Of a stretch of DNA of 10,293 bases, positions 1 to 9,700 are shown piece after piece. Made by a program: the position numbers and the translations under genes. The DNA is taken from contig JBDTCS010000126.1 in NCBI GenBank assembly GCA_039923455.1, positions 1 through 10,293 of the forward strand, written 5' to 3'. Position 1 is the stretch's first letter, and every line of letters starts with the position of its first letter. This stretch comes from JBDTCS01 sp039923455. GTDB taxonomy: Bacteria; Bacteroidota; Ignavibacteria; Palsa-1295. The notes beneath the pieces were generated by a model. That model was not told the DNA's origin. It searched no databases and worked only from the letters and a program-made list of their open reading frames with translations.

Positions 1-1469
1 ACGAGGGCGTCGCCTCGCATCTCGATGATCTCAAGTCGATGGGGATGATGAGCGGTGCAGAAAAATTCTTTTCCTACTTTCCTACGCTCGCCGTTGGTGT
101 TACGTATCCGAACTATACTCCGCTTACACTAACAGGTGTACCTGTGACGGGTGCTGACGTAGAATTTGTGCCGGGTGATTTTTATCTTGCAGTCACGGGT
201 GGCCAAACGCAGAAGGCGGTCGTGCGGGATACGCAGAGCATCGCTTATCAAAACACGCTATGGGCCGGTGCGATCGGCATCGGTAAGCGCAACGACACAC
301 ATTTTCACGTCACCGCACTCTATGCGAGAGACGACGCGACGAGCGTGCTGCAAGATACGACGCTCGCAGATAGCAATCTACTTTTTCGTAGCGGGCCAAA
401 GGCAAATTATTTGCTTGGGGCCGATCTGAAGATCATCGCCGATCCGCACTTTAGCGTAGACGCGGAGATCGTCGGATCGATGTTAACCAGTGACACGAAA
501 GGCGCGGACGTTACCAATAACGATATTCCAAGCTGGGTACGCAAGTTGGTCGATCCTAAGATTTCGAGTTTTGTGGATTATGCGTACATTTTGCATACGG
601 GTATCACGATTCCGGAATCGGGCTCGAAGTTGAGCGGAATGCTGCGTCGAGTCGGCCCGGGATTTTATTCACTCGGCTCGCCAAATTTGCGCAACGATAA
701 TTTCCGCTATGAAGGCAAGTTCGATCAAAGTTTTGCAAAGCGCCAGGTTACGGTCGGCACGTTCATTCGCAACGAGCATGATAATTTGATTCCGTGGAAG
801 CAGATGACGACGTCGATCTCATCCTACGGCGTGTCGCTCGGTCTCAATTTGCGAAAGCTGCCATATTTACGCCTGAGTTACTCTCCCTATTTTCAATCGA
901 GTGAGATTACTGATTCGGCACTGATGGCAACGCCCGGTAGTGACAGCTTGCGCTTTGAGAATAGGACGTCACTCATCTCTATCGTGGCGGGATACAGCTT
1001 TGCGATTGAGAAGCTCGTGACCTCGACAAATATTTCGTTCTCGAAACAAGATACGAAGACGCGCTATGGCCTGGGAGATTTCAGTTCGACGAACTGGTCA
1101 CTGAACGAGATCGTGAATTTTCCATTCCCACTAAGCTTGTCTGGAACGCTCGGGCTGATTGAACCGCATGCAACGCCCGACACCGCCAACGCGATCATCT
1201 CCATCGATCTATCCGGTTCCTATACCGCCTACGATGTATGGACGAACACTGTCGGCTTTACAATCGCGAAGCAAGCGGGCGTGGATAATAAGACCGGCTT
1301 TTATATTAGCACCTCGTTCCCACTATGGAAGGCGGGGACGCTCGACATTCGAGCAGAGAAAAATATTTACACGAATAACAATCCCTATCCGGATGCACTT
1401 CCGGGAACGTTCCAGAATCCGAACTACAATGAGTTTATTCTGCGGGCGGTGCTAACGAAAAGTTGGTGA
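1..1469 (+). CDS. Outer-membrane beta-barrel protein, 3' part (5' end outside window)
   Basis: The frame is open from the left edge (first full codon at base 3) to the TGA at 1467-1469, giving 488 visible residues. The first ATG (39) is unlikely to be the true start because the frame runs on upstream with no stop, no ribosome site precedes it and no signal peptide follows it. From about base 250 onward the protein is a chain of alternating polar/hydrophobic strands with aromatic girdle residues, such as LPYLRLSYSPYF near bases 857-892, separated by Asp/Asn/Thr-rich turns. It ends in AVLTKSW, and a terminal aromatic residue is the usual mark of a Bam-inserted barrel. The TLTGVPVTGADVEFVPGDFY region (about bases 127-186) looks like a periplasmic or plug-side segment before the barrel. 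A porin-like or structural role in the outer membrane is inferred; the substrate is unknown. It could also be the barrel of a larger multidomain protein, since the N-terminal part is missing. The gap to the next gene is 47 bases, so co-transcription is plausible. Confidence 0.75.
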   Translation, partial: EGVASHLDDLKSMGMMSGAEKFFSYFPTLAVGVTYPNYTPLTLTGVPVTGADVEFVPGDFYLAVTGGQTQKAVVRDTQSIAYQNTLWAGAIGIGKRNDTHFHVTALYARDDATSVLQDTTLADSNLLFRSGPKANYLLGADLKIIADPHFSVDAEIVGSMLTSDTKGADVTNNDIPSWVRKLVDPKISSFVDYAYILHTGITIPESGSKLSGMLRRVGPGFYSLGSPNLRNDNFRYEGKFDQSFAKRQVTVGTFIRNEHDNLIPWKQMTTSISSYGVSLGLNLRKLPYLRLSYSPYFQSSEITDSALMATPGSDSLRFENRTSLISIVAGYSFAIEKLVTSTNISFSKQDTKTRYGLGDFSSTNWSLNEIVNFPFPLSLSGTLGLIEPHATPDTANAIISIDLSGSYTAYDVWTNTVGFTIAKQAGVDNKTGFYISTSFPLWKAGTLDIRAEKNIYTNNNPYPDALPGTFQNPNYNEFILRAVLTKSW

Positions 1470-1494
1470 GATCTCTCACGATTCGAATTTGAAC

Positions 1495-1500
1495 GAAGGA
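1495..1500 (+). promoter_or_regulatory. Weak Shine-Dalgarno-like site for the 1731-residue gene
   Basis: GAAGGA is the only purine-rich Shine-Dalgarno match before the ATG at 1517. It lies 16 bases upstream, longer than the usual 5-9, so it is weak. The start is nevertheless well limited: the reading frame has a TGA at 1490-1492 just upstream, and there is no internal ATG or GTG with a better ribosome site before the twin-arginine motif. No promoter-like -10/-35 pair is evident in the 47-base gap. Confidence 0.3.
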
Positions 1501-1516
1501 AACAAGAGCAGCACGT

Positions 1517-1774
1517 ATGTCTAAGAAAGAACAATTGCTCAACTTGCAAAGCTTGCGAGCGTATCAGCCAAAGCAAGGTGGACTCTGGCAGATATTGGAG
1601 AAACATCAGACGGAGGCTGCGATCCGATCGGCGCGAAGCGTGACGGAAGTACCGCAGGATAAAAAACCGTCGGGGTTTTCGCTATCGCGTCGCTCGGTGC
1701 TAAAGCTTGCAAGCGCAAGTGCTGCGGCGGTTTCGGCTGCCGCAATTCCTTCGACGATAAAGGCAGCCGGTGCA
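1517..1774 (+). other. Twin-arginine signal peptide with unusually long n-region
   Basis: Codons 58 and 59 (bases 1688-1693) encode the Arg pair in S-R-R-S-V-L-K, matching the Tat consensus S/T-R-R-x-F-L-K apart from Val in place of Phe. The hydrophobic core at residues 65-77 is mild and rich in Ala and Ser, as is typical of Tat rather than Sec signals. An A-G-A at residues 84-86 is the likely peptidase site. The 57 residues before the motif contain QSLRAYQPKQ and a helix-like stretch LWQILEKHQTEAAIRSAR, which may bind a chaperone or simply be a long leader; this is inference. Confidence 0.8.
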
Positions 1775-4700
1775 GTGTTGCAAGGTCCGTTCAAACTAAA
1801 ACTTGAGGGAGATCAACGCACGCCTTCGAAGGTGACATTCTCGCTCGGTGATCGTGCGCGTTGGGTCATTGATCTTAACGATTTCTCACCAGCGTCGACG
1901 CTTCGTCCGGCAAAAATTTCAGTCGAGCAAACCGAGCGATTGCTGAAAGTACGACTCGTTGGTGCATACTACCCTGGTACGACGCTTCCGGCAGATTTTG
2001 TTTTGAATGTGCAACCGGGTGTGCTGGAATGTCGAATGCATTTACGCATGTCGCTCGGTCGCTTTGATGCCGTTGCGCCGTTCGAGCGTTGGTTAGCGGG
2101 TGAAGCCGAAGCAACTTCAAAGGTGTCGCTCAAAGCCAGTGCGATCAGTGCACACACGATTGAGATCGGTGAAGCCGCCAAGTTGCATTTATTTGGAGAT
2201 GCACGAGCAAGCTTTAAATCGGATTGGACGACACGATTCACCGGCAACGATATTGCTCTCGTGCACGGAATCGGAGATAACATTCGCTCAAGCATTTGCG
2301 AACTCGGCCTCGAGAAATCTGCGCCACGGACTAAAGACCTCGCGACAAACGGTTCATTGCTTGCCATCGTCGACACTGCCAGAACTATTTTTTCCATCGA
2401 TCGTGGTGCAACCGATTGGCGTGTGAACATGGGACTCGATCCTGTTTCACTCGATGGTGGCTCGCCAGTTTCGTGGGGCATCTCGCAAGGCGCCGAGCCA
2501 TTCGATCGTATTCGAATCGAAACGAGCCGCGATGCAAGCGGTGCTGTGACTGCTGCGTTGCTCGCCGAAGGAATGCAAAATGTGCGAGATGAGAATAGCG
2601 CTCCACAATATTATTTCGATGCTCCGATGCTTCGCTCGGTGACGGGTGGAGCATTCGCGATCGGATTAGCGAGCCCTCGATTTGCTATTGTCACGCGTTC
2701 GAAAGATTCGGATGCCGGTGCTCGAGAGGAGCGAGCATTGCTTGCAAGTTTTCATTCAAAGAGTCAGTGGCTGAGCAATGGTGGGTGCATGGTCGAACTC
2801 GGCGGAGCAGAGAATTTACCCCCTTTCGAAATATTTGCTGTCGATGGTCACATCGAGCATTTGCATTGTGAACCATCGCTGATCAAAGCGTCTGTTCCGC
2901 TTAAAGGAGCAATCGCAGAGCCGTTCGAATTTCACGAAGGTGCGAGAATGGCTTTTGCAACTTCACCCGAGAGCATCCACGGTGAATTGCATCCGCAACT
3001 CGGAATGGTGTTGCTCGATGGTGATGGACTGCCGGCAGAAAATCCGATGCGATTCCCGGCTAACGTTATCATCTCGGTAGTACGCCCGGACGATCTACTC
3101 GTTCTCAAATTCGAGCTGATAAATTTTGTCTATCGCAGCACCGGCGATACGGATGCAACGCATAACTCTCCGGTGCTCTGGAAGGTTAAGGGCAAAGGGG
3201 ATTTTAAGGAGTCATATCTCGTCGTTCATTTTCCACCGCAACATATTGGTGAGCAAGCGTTCTATGAAGTAACGCAAAACCCTGCTTCGGGAAAAGACGA
3301 TAAGGGTAATCCGCTTCCTCCGAATCCATCGAATGAGTTGCCGCCCTTTCCACCGTTTGCGCAATCGCGTCTCGCGGGCCCAAGTCGTCTTGCGTTTTGG
3401 ATTCCCGAAACAGTAAAAGAAATTCCGTTCACGCTTCAAGGTTTGCTCGATTGGGATCATCTCGTACCGAGCGTCGTACCTGTCGCACTTCCACCACCTG
3501 CGCCGCCGATTCAGCTGTATCTATACTTGCCAATTACTACCCTCGGCTCGAAGTATGCGGTCAAATCCGGTAGTGCGTATAAGGCGATTGGAAATACCCG
3601 CATTCAAAAGGGGGGACCGGTAGAATTCACTGCTCCAATTCTTGCTGACGTTTCGCATTCACCCGGTTTTGCTGTGACGATCGATCAGAATGCATCGTCC
3701 AAAGCGACTTCGAAGCTTATGTCGGACTCGCATTTTTCCGCCGGCAATACGAAGCACATGAGCAAGGTGGCAAATCTGTATGCCGCTCGCGCGACAGAAT
3801 TTGATTCGAGCTACGAATTCGCTGCGGGACTTTTCGTGATCCCGACGATCCGCAAGCCGGAGCTATGGGAGACGTCACTCGAAACACCCTATCGACTTAT
3901 CATCAGTCCGAACCGGTTTTCCGGTTGGGCTCATGCGAAGAAACCCGTCTTCGAGCCCACACCGGCTGAACTGGGTGATTATTACAACAATCCAACGCCG
4001 AGCAAAACCAAATGGGCGGAGCTTTGGCACACACGCCTTGGTATTCGAAACGTAGACTCGAAATCGGGACGAGTATTCATCGATGAGCAAGATGATTACT
4101 ATCGCACGGTTCGGGCTGTGTGGTCACCTGATTACGATCCGACGCGCAAGCACAATCATTACAATTCCGTCACACCGACTCCGCACAATCCGTTCAGGAT
4201 GTCGCTCGACGAGAAGGATCGTCACGAACTGGTTGCGCTCACGTCCGACTTTTTTTTAGATAACACCGATGAGCGTATTGTTCGCGCGGAGCGATTGATG
4301 CTTAGCTCGCTCGGAGCGTATATGAATACGCGTGGTGCGTGGGACATTCCACTCTCCCCGGGTTATGCCGAGCCGCTTTCGATCGAGGAGTGGCGGCATC
4401 GCTCGGCAATGGGACGCGACAACTATGTGCGTGTTGTCTACAAAGGATTCCTATTTCCGTTCGGCCATCGTGCATCGCTTGTGAAGATCACGGAGCGAAA
4501 ATTCGTCCCGCGCAACGGATACATGACGGCTTATCTCCGTCAGCGAATGTATATCATCGTTCGACAACCGGAGAAAGTCTATCCGGCAGATTTTCAACAA
4601 TTCGAAGGTCGCAGGCTTCCGTTCAAGCGTATACGTATCACGACACTTACGACACCGGATGTCAACAAGCCAGAGCTTTCGCAGATCACTCCGACTTCCG

Positions 4701-6712
4701 GCCAATCTGCGTTCTGGCCACAGATCAACAGCCCCGCTGTCGATTTTCAATTTCACATGGTCGGAGTTGATTGGGAAGGGCACACCATCGAATTCACAGC
4801 ACCGCTTGCGTTCATCGATAACTCGATGGCCTATGACAACAGTCCTTCGCTCGCAATCGGAAAAGCGATGCAGAAGTACACGGTTTCCGACCCAGTAGGT
4901 AAGACGAGATGTCAGCGCCCCGTGAACGGACAAAAGATCGCCTATGCCGAAAGCAAGAAAGCAGGCGATACCACATTCGAAACTACGATCCTTACGTTTG
5001 GAGCCGAGACGACAAAGCCAACCGTCGATGCGCTAACGATGCAGAAGCACGACCAACCGGCATTCTATCCATCGGTCGAAGTTGCGAACGTTACGATCGA
5101 AGCAGTGAAGCAACTCACCGGAGTTTCGGGCGGCTCACCGATCAAGTATTCCGATGTCTATCGTGATAGCGGCTGGGATACGGGTGCGAACAAGGGCCAA
5201 CTCTTTTTGCAGATGGCCGATAACACTCCCGTCGGACTTAATTTCGGTAAAGGCGGCTCGGGTGTAAGTACGGATAAGATCGGAGGACTTGTAAATCCGA
5301 GTCAGTCGATCATGGGCTTATCGCGTTTGTCCGGACCTGTGAGTGCAAGTGTGCCGAGTGATCTTGGCGATATCATTGGTGCGAAGTTCGATCCGAAGAA
5401 TTTCTTTAAAGGTCTGGACGTAAAAATTCTCGGCGGCATTTCGCTGCTGGATATTGTCCAAGCCGTCACGGGTCTTGATCTATCGCTGGATAATCTCAAG
5501 AGTGAGATGGAGTCGAAGCTTGGTGACCTGAAAGATAAAGTGACCACCGCAGCGCTTCAGGCATTGCCGAAATCGCCGATACCTTCCTTCATCACGCACG
5601 CGATCTACGATACGGCGGATGCAGTGGATGCTGGCAAGAAGGCAGCAGGTGATGTTGCAAACGGATTACAGATCCCGAAACAAATTCAAATCGCATTTAA
5701 ATGGGATCCGGAAGTGGATTCCTTCGGCCCGTTCAAGCTCAAGAGTGGAGCCGATAAGAAAGATATTCTATCGCTTACCTCGCTGCTGTTGATTCCGATC
5801 AAACCACCGGTGATTGATGCAAGTGATCCGACAAATTCGAAACCACCGATGCCCGGCGAGCCGAGTTACATCGTCACGGCACGGCTTCAGAATTTCATTC
5901 TGGATCTTTTTGATATCATTGCGATAACCGTGAACTCTGTGAGCTTCACGAAGGAAAGTGGTAAGAAGGCAGACGTCAGCGCAGATATCGAGAGCATGGA
6001 GTTCGAAGGCCCGCTCGCATTTGTTAATGAACTCAAAAACGTAATTCCATCAAGCGGCTTTAGTGATCCACCAAGTTTGGAAGTCACCCCGACCGGAATA
6101 CGACTCGGGTATGATCTTGCGCTACCAAGCATTAGCGTCGGTGCATTCGCACTCACGAATGTCTCGCTTGGTGCAGAGCTTAGCCTTCCATTTACTGGAG
6201 ATCCACTTCGATTCCGATTCCATTTCTGCACACGCGAGCATCCGTTCTGCTTATCGGTCTATTGCCTCGGCGGTGGTGGATTCTTCGGTATCGAACTTGG
6301 ACTCGATGGTGTCGAGATGATCGAAGCTTCGCTCGAATTCGGCGCAGAGCTTTCGATTGATCTTGGAGTCGCTTCGGGAAGCGTCTCGATCAAGGCAGGC
6401 ATTTATTTCAAGCTCGAGAAAACTCCGACCGGAGATCATTGCCAACTTACCGGTTACGTTCGCATGAACGGTGAACTGGAAGTCTTAGGTATCATCACTG
6501 TCTCCGTCGAATTCTATCTCGCTCTCACCTATGCAACTCCTCCATCGAAAGCATGGGGTGAGGCGACGCTTACGGTGAAAGTGGAGATACTCTTCTTCAG
6601 TACGAGTGTATCGATGAGTGTTCGAAAAGAATTTGTCGATCCGACAGGATCATTCGGTCAGCTGATGTCCGATACGGAATGGCTGGATTATCGTTATGCA
6701 TTTGCAGCGTGA
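1517..6712 (+). CDS. Giant Tat-exported protein of unknown function, 1731 aa
   Basis: This complete gene starts at the ATG at 1517, with an in-frame TGA at 1490, and stops at TGA 6710-6712. I do not recognise a named family with known activity, and no catalytic motif stands out. Residues 1-57 are a polar leader. Residues 57-63 read SRRSVLK, a near-consensus twin-arginine motif, followed by an Ala/Ser-rich hydrophobic stretch (65-77) and a likely AxA cleavage near residue 86. The protein should therefore fold in the cytoplasm and leave by the Tat pathway. Residues about 90-590 are beta-rich. A Pro-rich stretch (about 597-616) and a second one near 655-665 separate segments. Residues about 865-1050 form the most conserved-looking block: WSPDYDP at 869-875, SLDEKDRHEL near 896-905, and MGRDNYVRVVYKG followed by FPFGHR at 965-985. 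Residues about 1256-1370 are helical and amphipathic with a short coiled-coil-like segment near 1328-1350. Residues about 1525-1722 are amphipathic beta strands. Their likely fold is discussed separately. The next gene begins 20 bases downstream. Confidence 0.9.
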   Translation: MSKKEQLLNLQSLRAYQPKQGGLWQILEKHQTEAAIRSARSVTEVPQDKKPSGFSLSRRSVLKLASASAAAVSAAAIPSTIKAAGAVLQGPFKLKLEGDQRTPSKVTFSLGDRARWVIDLNDFSPASTLRPAKISVEQTERLLKVRLVGAYYPGTTLPADFVLNVQPGVLECRMHLRMSLGRFDAVAPFERWLAGEAEATSKVSLKASAISAHTIEIGEAAKLHLFGDARASFKSDWTTRFTGNDIALVHGIGDNIRSSICELGLEKSAPRTKDLATNGSLLAIVDTARTIFSIDRGATDWRVNMGLDPVSLDGGSPVSWGISQGAEPFDRIRIETSRDASGAVTAALLAEGMQNVRDENSAPQYYFDAPMLRSVTGGAFAIGLASPRFAIVTRSKDSDAGAREERALLASFHSKSQWLSNGGCMVELGGAENLPPFEIFAVDGHIEHLHCEPSLIKASVPLKGAIAEPFEFHEGARMAFATSPESIHGELHPQLGMVLLDGDGLPAENPMRFPANVIISVVRPDDLLVLKFELINFVYRSTGDTDATHNSPVLWKVKGKGDFKESYLVVHFPPQHIGEQAFYEVTQNPASGKDDKGNPLPPNPSNELPPFPPFAQSRLAGPSRLAFWIPETVKEIPFTLQGLLDWDHLVPSVVPVALPPPAPPIQLYLYLPITTLGSKYAVKSGSAYKAIGNTRIQKGGPVEFTAPILADVSHSPGFAVTIDQNASSKATSKLMSDSHFSAGNTKHMSKVANLYAARATEFDSSYEFAAGLFVIPTIRKPELWETSLETPYRLIISPNRFSGWAHAKKPVFEPTPAELGDYYNNPTPSKTKWAELWHTRLGIRNVDSKSGRVFIDEQDDYYRTVRAVWSPDYDPTRKHNHYNSVTPTPHNPFRMSLDEKDRHELVALTSDFFLDNTDERIVRAERLMLSSLGAYMNTRGAWDIPLSPGYAEPLSIEEWRHRSAMGRDNYVRVVYKGFLFPFGHRASLVKITERKFVPRNGYMTAYLRQRMYIIVRQPEKVYPADFQQFEGRRLPFKRIRITTLTTPDVNKPELSQITPTSGQSAFWPQINSPAVDFQFHMVGVDWEGHTIEFTAPLAFIDNSMAYDNSPSLAIGKAMQKYTVSDPVGKTRCQRPVNGQKIAYAESKKAGDTTFETTILTFGAETTKPTVDALTMQKHDQPAFYPSVEVANVTIEAVKQLTGVSGGSPIKYSDVYRDSGWDTGANKGQLFLQMADNTPVGLNFGKGGSGVSTDKIGGLVNPSQSIMGLSRLSGPVSASVPSDLGDIIGAKFDPKNFFKGLDVKILGGISLLDIVQAVTGLDLSLDNLKSEMESKLGDLKDKVTTAALQALPKSPIPSFITHAIYDTADAVDAGKKAAGDVANGLQIPKQIQIAFKWDPEVDSFGPFKLKSGADKKDILSLTSLLLIPIKPPVIDASDPTNSKPPMPGEPSYIVTARLQNFILDLFDIIAITVNSVSFTKESGKKADVSADIESMEFEGPLAFVNELKNVIPSSGFSDPPSLEVTPTGIRLGYDLALPSISVGAFALTNVSLGAELSLPFTGDPLRFRFHFCTREHPFCLSVYCLGGGGFFGIELGLDGVEMIEASLEFGAELSIDLGVASGSVSIKAGIYFKLEKTPTGDHCQLTGYVRMNGELEVLGIITVSVEFYLALTYATPPSKAWGEATLTVKVEILFFSTSVSMSVRKEFVDPTGSFGQLMSDTEWLDYRYAFAA
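6089..6682 (+). other. C-terminal glycine-rich amphipathic beta region of the giant Tat protein
   Basis: Residues about 1525-1722 alternate hydrophobic and small or polar residues over many consecutive strands. A Cys cluster (C1571, C1578, C1583) precedes a GGGGFF turn at 1585-1590. The pentapeptide GAELS occurs twice, 57 residues apart (1552-1556 and 1609-1613), each within a similar strand, which hints at an internal repeat. Long runs such as LEVLGIITVSVEFYLALTY have no charge in the inward-facing positions. The pattern suits a large curved beta sheet, an open beta structure with a greasy groove, or a membrane-associated sheet. I recall similar strings in uncharacterised large proteins from other phyla, but I cannot name the family from the sequence alone. 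Confidence 0.5.
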
Positions 6713-6732
6713 TCAATCTACGATAAAAGAAT

Positions 6733-9700
6733 ATGTCATTAGAACAAACGATCGTCTGGACAGCGCTTCCGCATGGAGTGATCGAATCGGGTGGTGAGAA
6801 AAGGCTGAGGCTTTCGCTGGTTGCTTCGCCGCGTCTGCGAACAGACATGGGTGACAAGCTAAAATATTTCAAGGAGCATTTCCTCGATTGGCCTGCGACA
6901 GTGCGTGCAATGAAGTTTGAGTTGCAGTTCTCGCCCGGACCGGTTGTCTCGAAAGTTCGGCGCATCATTCCGGAAGATTCCAGTGAGGAAAAATTTCCGT
7001 CGTCTGAGCTGTGGTCGAAGATCTTCAACGGAGATACGTACGTCAGGCCGTACGAATTTCCGGCCATGGAGGATAAGCTTATTTATTCCTATCCGGTCGG
7101 AAATGTTGCGGGCTTTATCAAGAAGCTCTATTCTGCAACTGCAGTATTCGCAGGTGAGACGTATCCCGCGAATTCGGCAATACTGAATCCTGAAACCTTT
7201 GGAGCAATCGTGAATCACCGCGGTGAAAATAATTTCAGAACTGCCGTGCAGGTCGGTGGGATTCAGCCTGCCAAAGAGAGCGAGAAGTTGAAAGCTATCA
7301 TGACCGCACCGACGAGACTCAAGGGTGGTGCACGTGGAAAGCCCGCAACGAACAATGCGGTACCACCATCGGCGCCTGACACAGCTTTCGATTTTTTTCA
7401 GTTCCAAAATTTTCATCAAGTACATAGTAAGCAAGATCCCGAGTTCGAAACGACGGATGCGCACGGAGTCAAAGGCTACCGCCAAGGGAAATATCATCGC
7501 CTGCCGGCAGCGATACCTAAACCTAAACTCGATTTTCATCAGGTGATAGGATCGTTTGGCGATTATCCGATGCTGCAAAGGATGCTTGGTCTCGTGATTG
7601 ATGTGGAGATTCCACTGGATGGTGTGCCCGAAACATCCGGCGCATTGCAGTCAGTGCAAGTTATTCCGCATTATCCCGCTTCGATACCGGCACCGCATCC
7701 CACCGATATTAAGGCGAAGACCTACTATGTGCTCTCACTCGGAAAACACATTTTCAAACCTCGTCCACGTGAGGTGAGTCCGGAATTCAATGTGCACGGC
7801 CTCTTCAATATCAACGAGATGTTCCAGGAGCAGCGTGTCTATCACATCGAGCAGATGGATCTGGATGGTGCGGTATTCAAAGCAATGAACTTTGCCTACA
7901 CGCTCTACTATTCGATGCAACGAAGAACTGCCGATAGTCCCGAAGAGAGCAGCATTCCATCTCTGACTACCGGAGGTATTTCCGTTTCGCGAACTGGCAG
8001 TGCATATAGATTGAGCACACTCTTTCAAGGTGCATCGAACACAAACGCTGCACTTCCCGCCGAGCCTTCGTTCTTTGCCGAGGATGTCATTCGAGGTTAT
8101 CGAATGGACGTACACGACAACACAACAAATGCGTGGCGCTCACTCTATCAACGAGAGGGTACCTATAAGATCGGCGGCGACGAACTCAAACTTCTCGACG
8201 AAGGATTCACGCAGCTCGCAACTGGTTCGAGCGCAGATGGCTCATCACCCGATCTTTATTTACACGAGTCGTTCTTACGTTGGGATGGATGGAGCCTCGC
8301 AGCTCCAAAGCCCGGCGCTGCAATGGATAATGAAGGTGCAACGCAGCCATCGGACAATCTCAATCCACCGAACGCAGATTATCCTGTGCATCCGACATTC
8401 AAAGCATACAAAGGCTCGTTGCCGAAGTTGCGTCTCGGAAGAAAATATCGTCTGCGGATTCGAGGTGTGGATCTCGCAGGTAATAGTGCGGCATTCAACG
8501 AGATGGCACCCGATGATAAATATTTCAAGTATGCGCATGCGATCTATACCGATCCGATCAAGCCTACAGATTTTTCAGCAGCCACCGATGAACTGTTGTT
8601 CAATCGATTCGAACCGATCATCTCTCCTGCAGTCGTACTGAAGCAGGATATTAAATCTATTCCGGAAGGATGTCCGGTCTCGGATAAGTATGCTGATGCA
8701 AGCGGCCCGAATGGTGTGGGTTCAGCGGGTGAATCGATTGAGCGTATCGTGATCCGTACCTACAACGATGAGCCGACGAAGAACACGACCGACACTCCGG
8801 AAAAATCGCGTCGTCATTTTGCTGCGCCTGCTTCTTCGGTGACGATGGCCGAACTCTACGGAAGATTAGATGTCGATCTTTCTTCACCGGACTCGAAAGG
8901 CAAGTTACTCGATCAACAAAAACTGCTGATCAAAAAAGCGGATGCCAAGTTCGATCAAACACCTGCGGCAAAAGCCGGTGACCCGATCATCGCGATCTAT
9001 CCAATCGACAAGAACGATGCGATCGCAGAAATTCCTTATCTGCCCGATCCGGGTGCGAAAGGTGTTTCGTTTGTGAATTTGCCCGGAGTAGCGAAAGGTA
9101 AGCGACTTGACTTTTCGAAGGACGACACATTGCCATCTTCACCGGCACTTCCGATGGCATTGCCTACGCCTGCAGCCGACAGCGTTACGCTGCTTGACTT
9201 TAAACCGGGCTCCGATTGGTACGATCCGAAAACAATTCAACTGCTTCTAACCGACGGGACGACTGCCGGCAACAAACCACCACAGCTTTCAAGTGACGGT
9301 CGATCACTCACGGTCTATCTGCCAAAAGCCGAGGTGATCGAAGTGCCGTTTGCAAGTATTCTTTCGAACGCGGATCTCGAGAACATGGGGATCTGGCGTT
9401 GGCTCGCGGATATTAAACCGGAGCTGAAGCTACTTCCGTATTTGCGTCGCATGGCACTCGATGGAAGACATTGGATGATCACGCCGCACCGTAAGTTGGT
9501 GCTCGTGCATGCAACCCAGAAGCCACTTGCTGCACCGGCCTATACCGATCTAAAGCCATCGAAATATTTGGGGGACACGTATGCGACGCTTTATGATTCG
9601 ATAAAGATTCACGGCAAGAGCACGAGCAAAGTAGATATCAAGGCAGAGTGGACAATGTGGGTCGATGATCTTCGTGACCCGGGTCCGAAGAAAATCGCGG

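Noticed and set aside
1466..1479. GTGAG-ATCT-CTCAC hairpin overlapping the stop of the barrel gene
   Set aside because: The stem is only 5 bp, with no T run after it, so it does not support a terminator.
1704..1718. GCTTGCAAGC palindrome near the Tat signal codons
   Set aside because: It encodes the Ala/Ser-rich hydrophobic core, whose low-complexity codons give such palindromes. There is no sign of an operator.
1969..2481. 170-codon open frame on the - strand
   Set aside because: It is antisense to the 1731-codon gene, has no recognisable domain, and has the Ser/Pro/Arg-rich composition of a shadow frame.
1517..6712. Possibility that the 1731-residue protein is a phage-tail or contractile-injection component
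   Set aside because: No sheath, tube, baseplate, LysM or ATPase gene is visible in the window, and no tail-protein motif was recognised.
7037..7054. CGTACG repeated with a 6-base spacer, able to form a hairpin
   Set aside because: It is short, lies inside a coding frame, and each half is itself a palindrome. Chance and codon choice explain it.
6859..7578. 239-codon open frame on the - strand
   Set aside because: It is fully antisense to the second giant gene. Its translation is rich in Arg, Cys and Ile without a recognisable fold, and no ribosome site supports it; it is a shadow frame.
8030..8641. 203-codon + strand frame inside the second giant gene
   Set aside because: It overlaps the long open frame in another phase and its translation is Ser/Arg/Ile/His-rich low-information sequence. 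The overlapping frame is far longer and protein-like.
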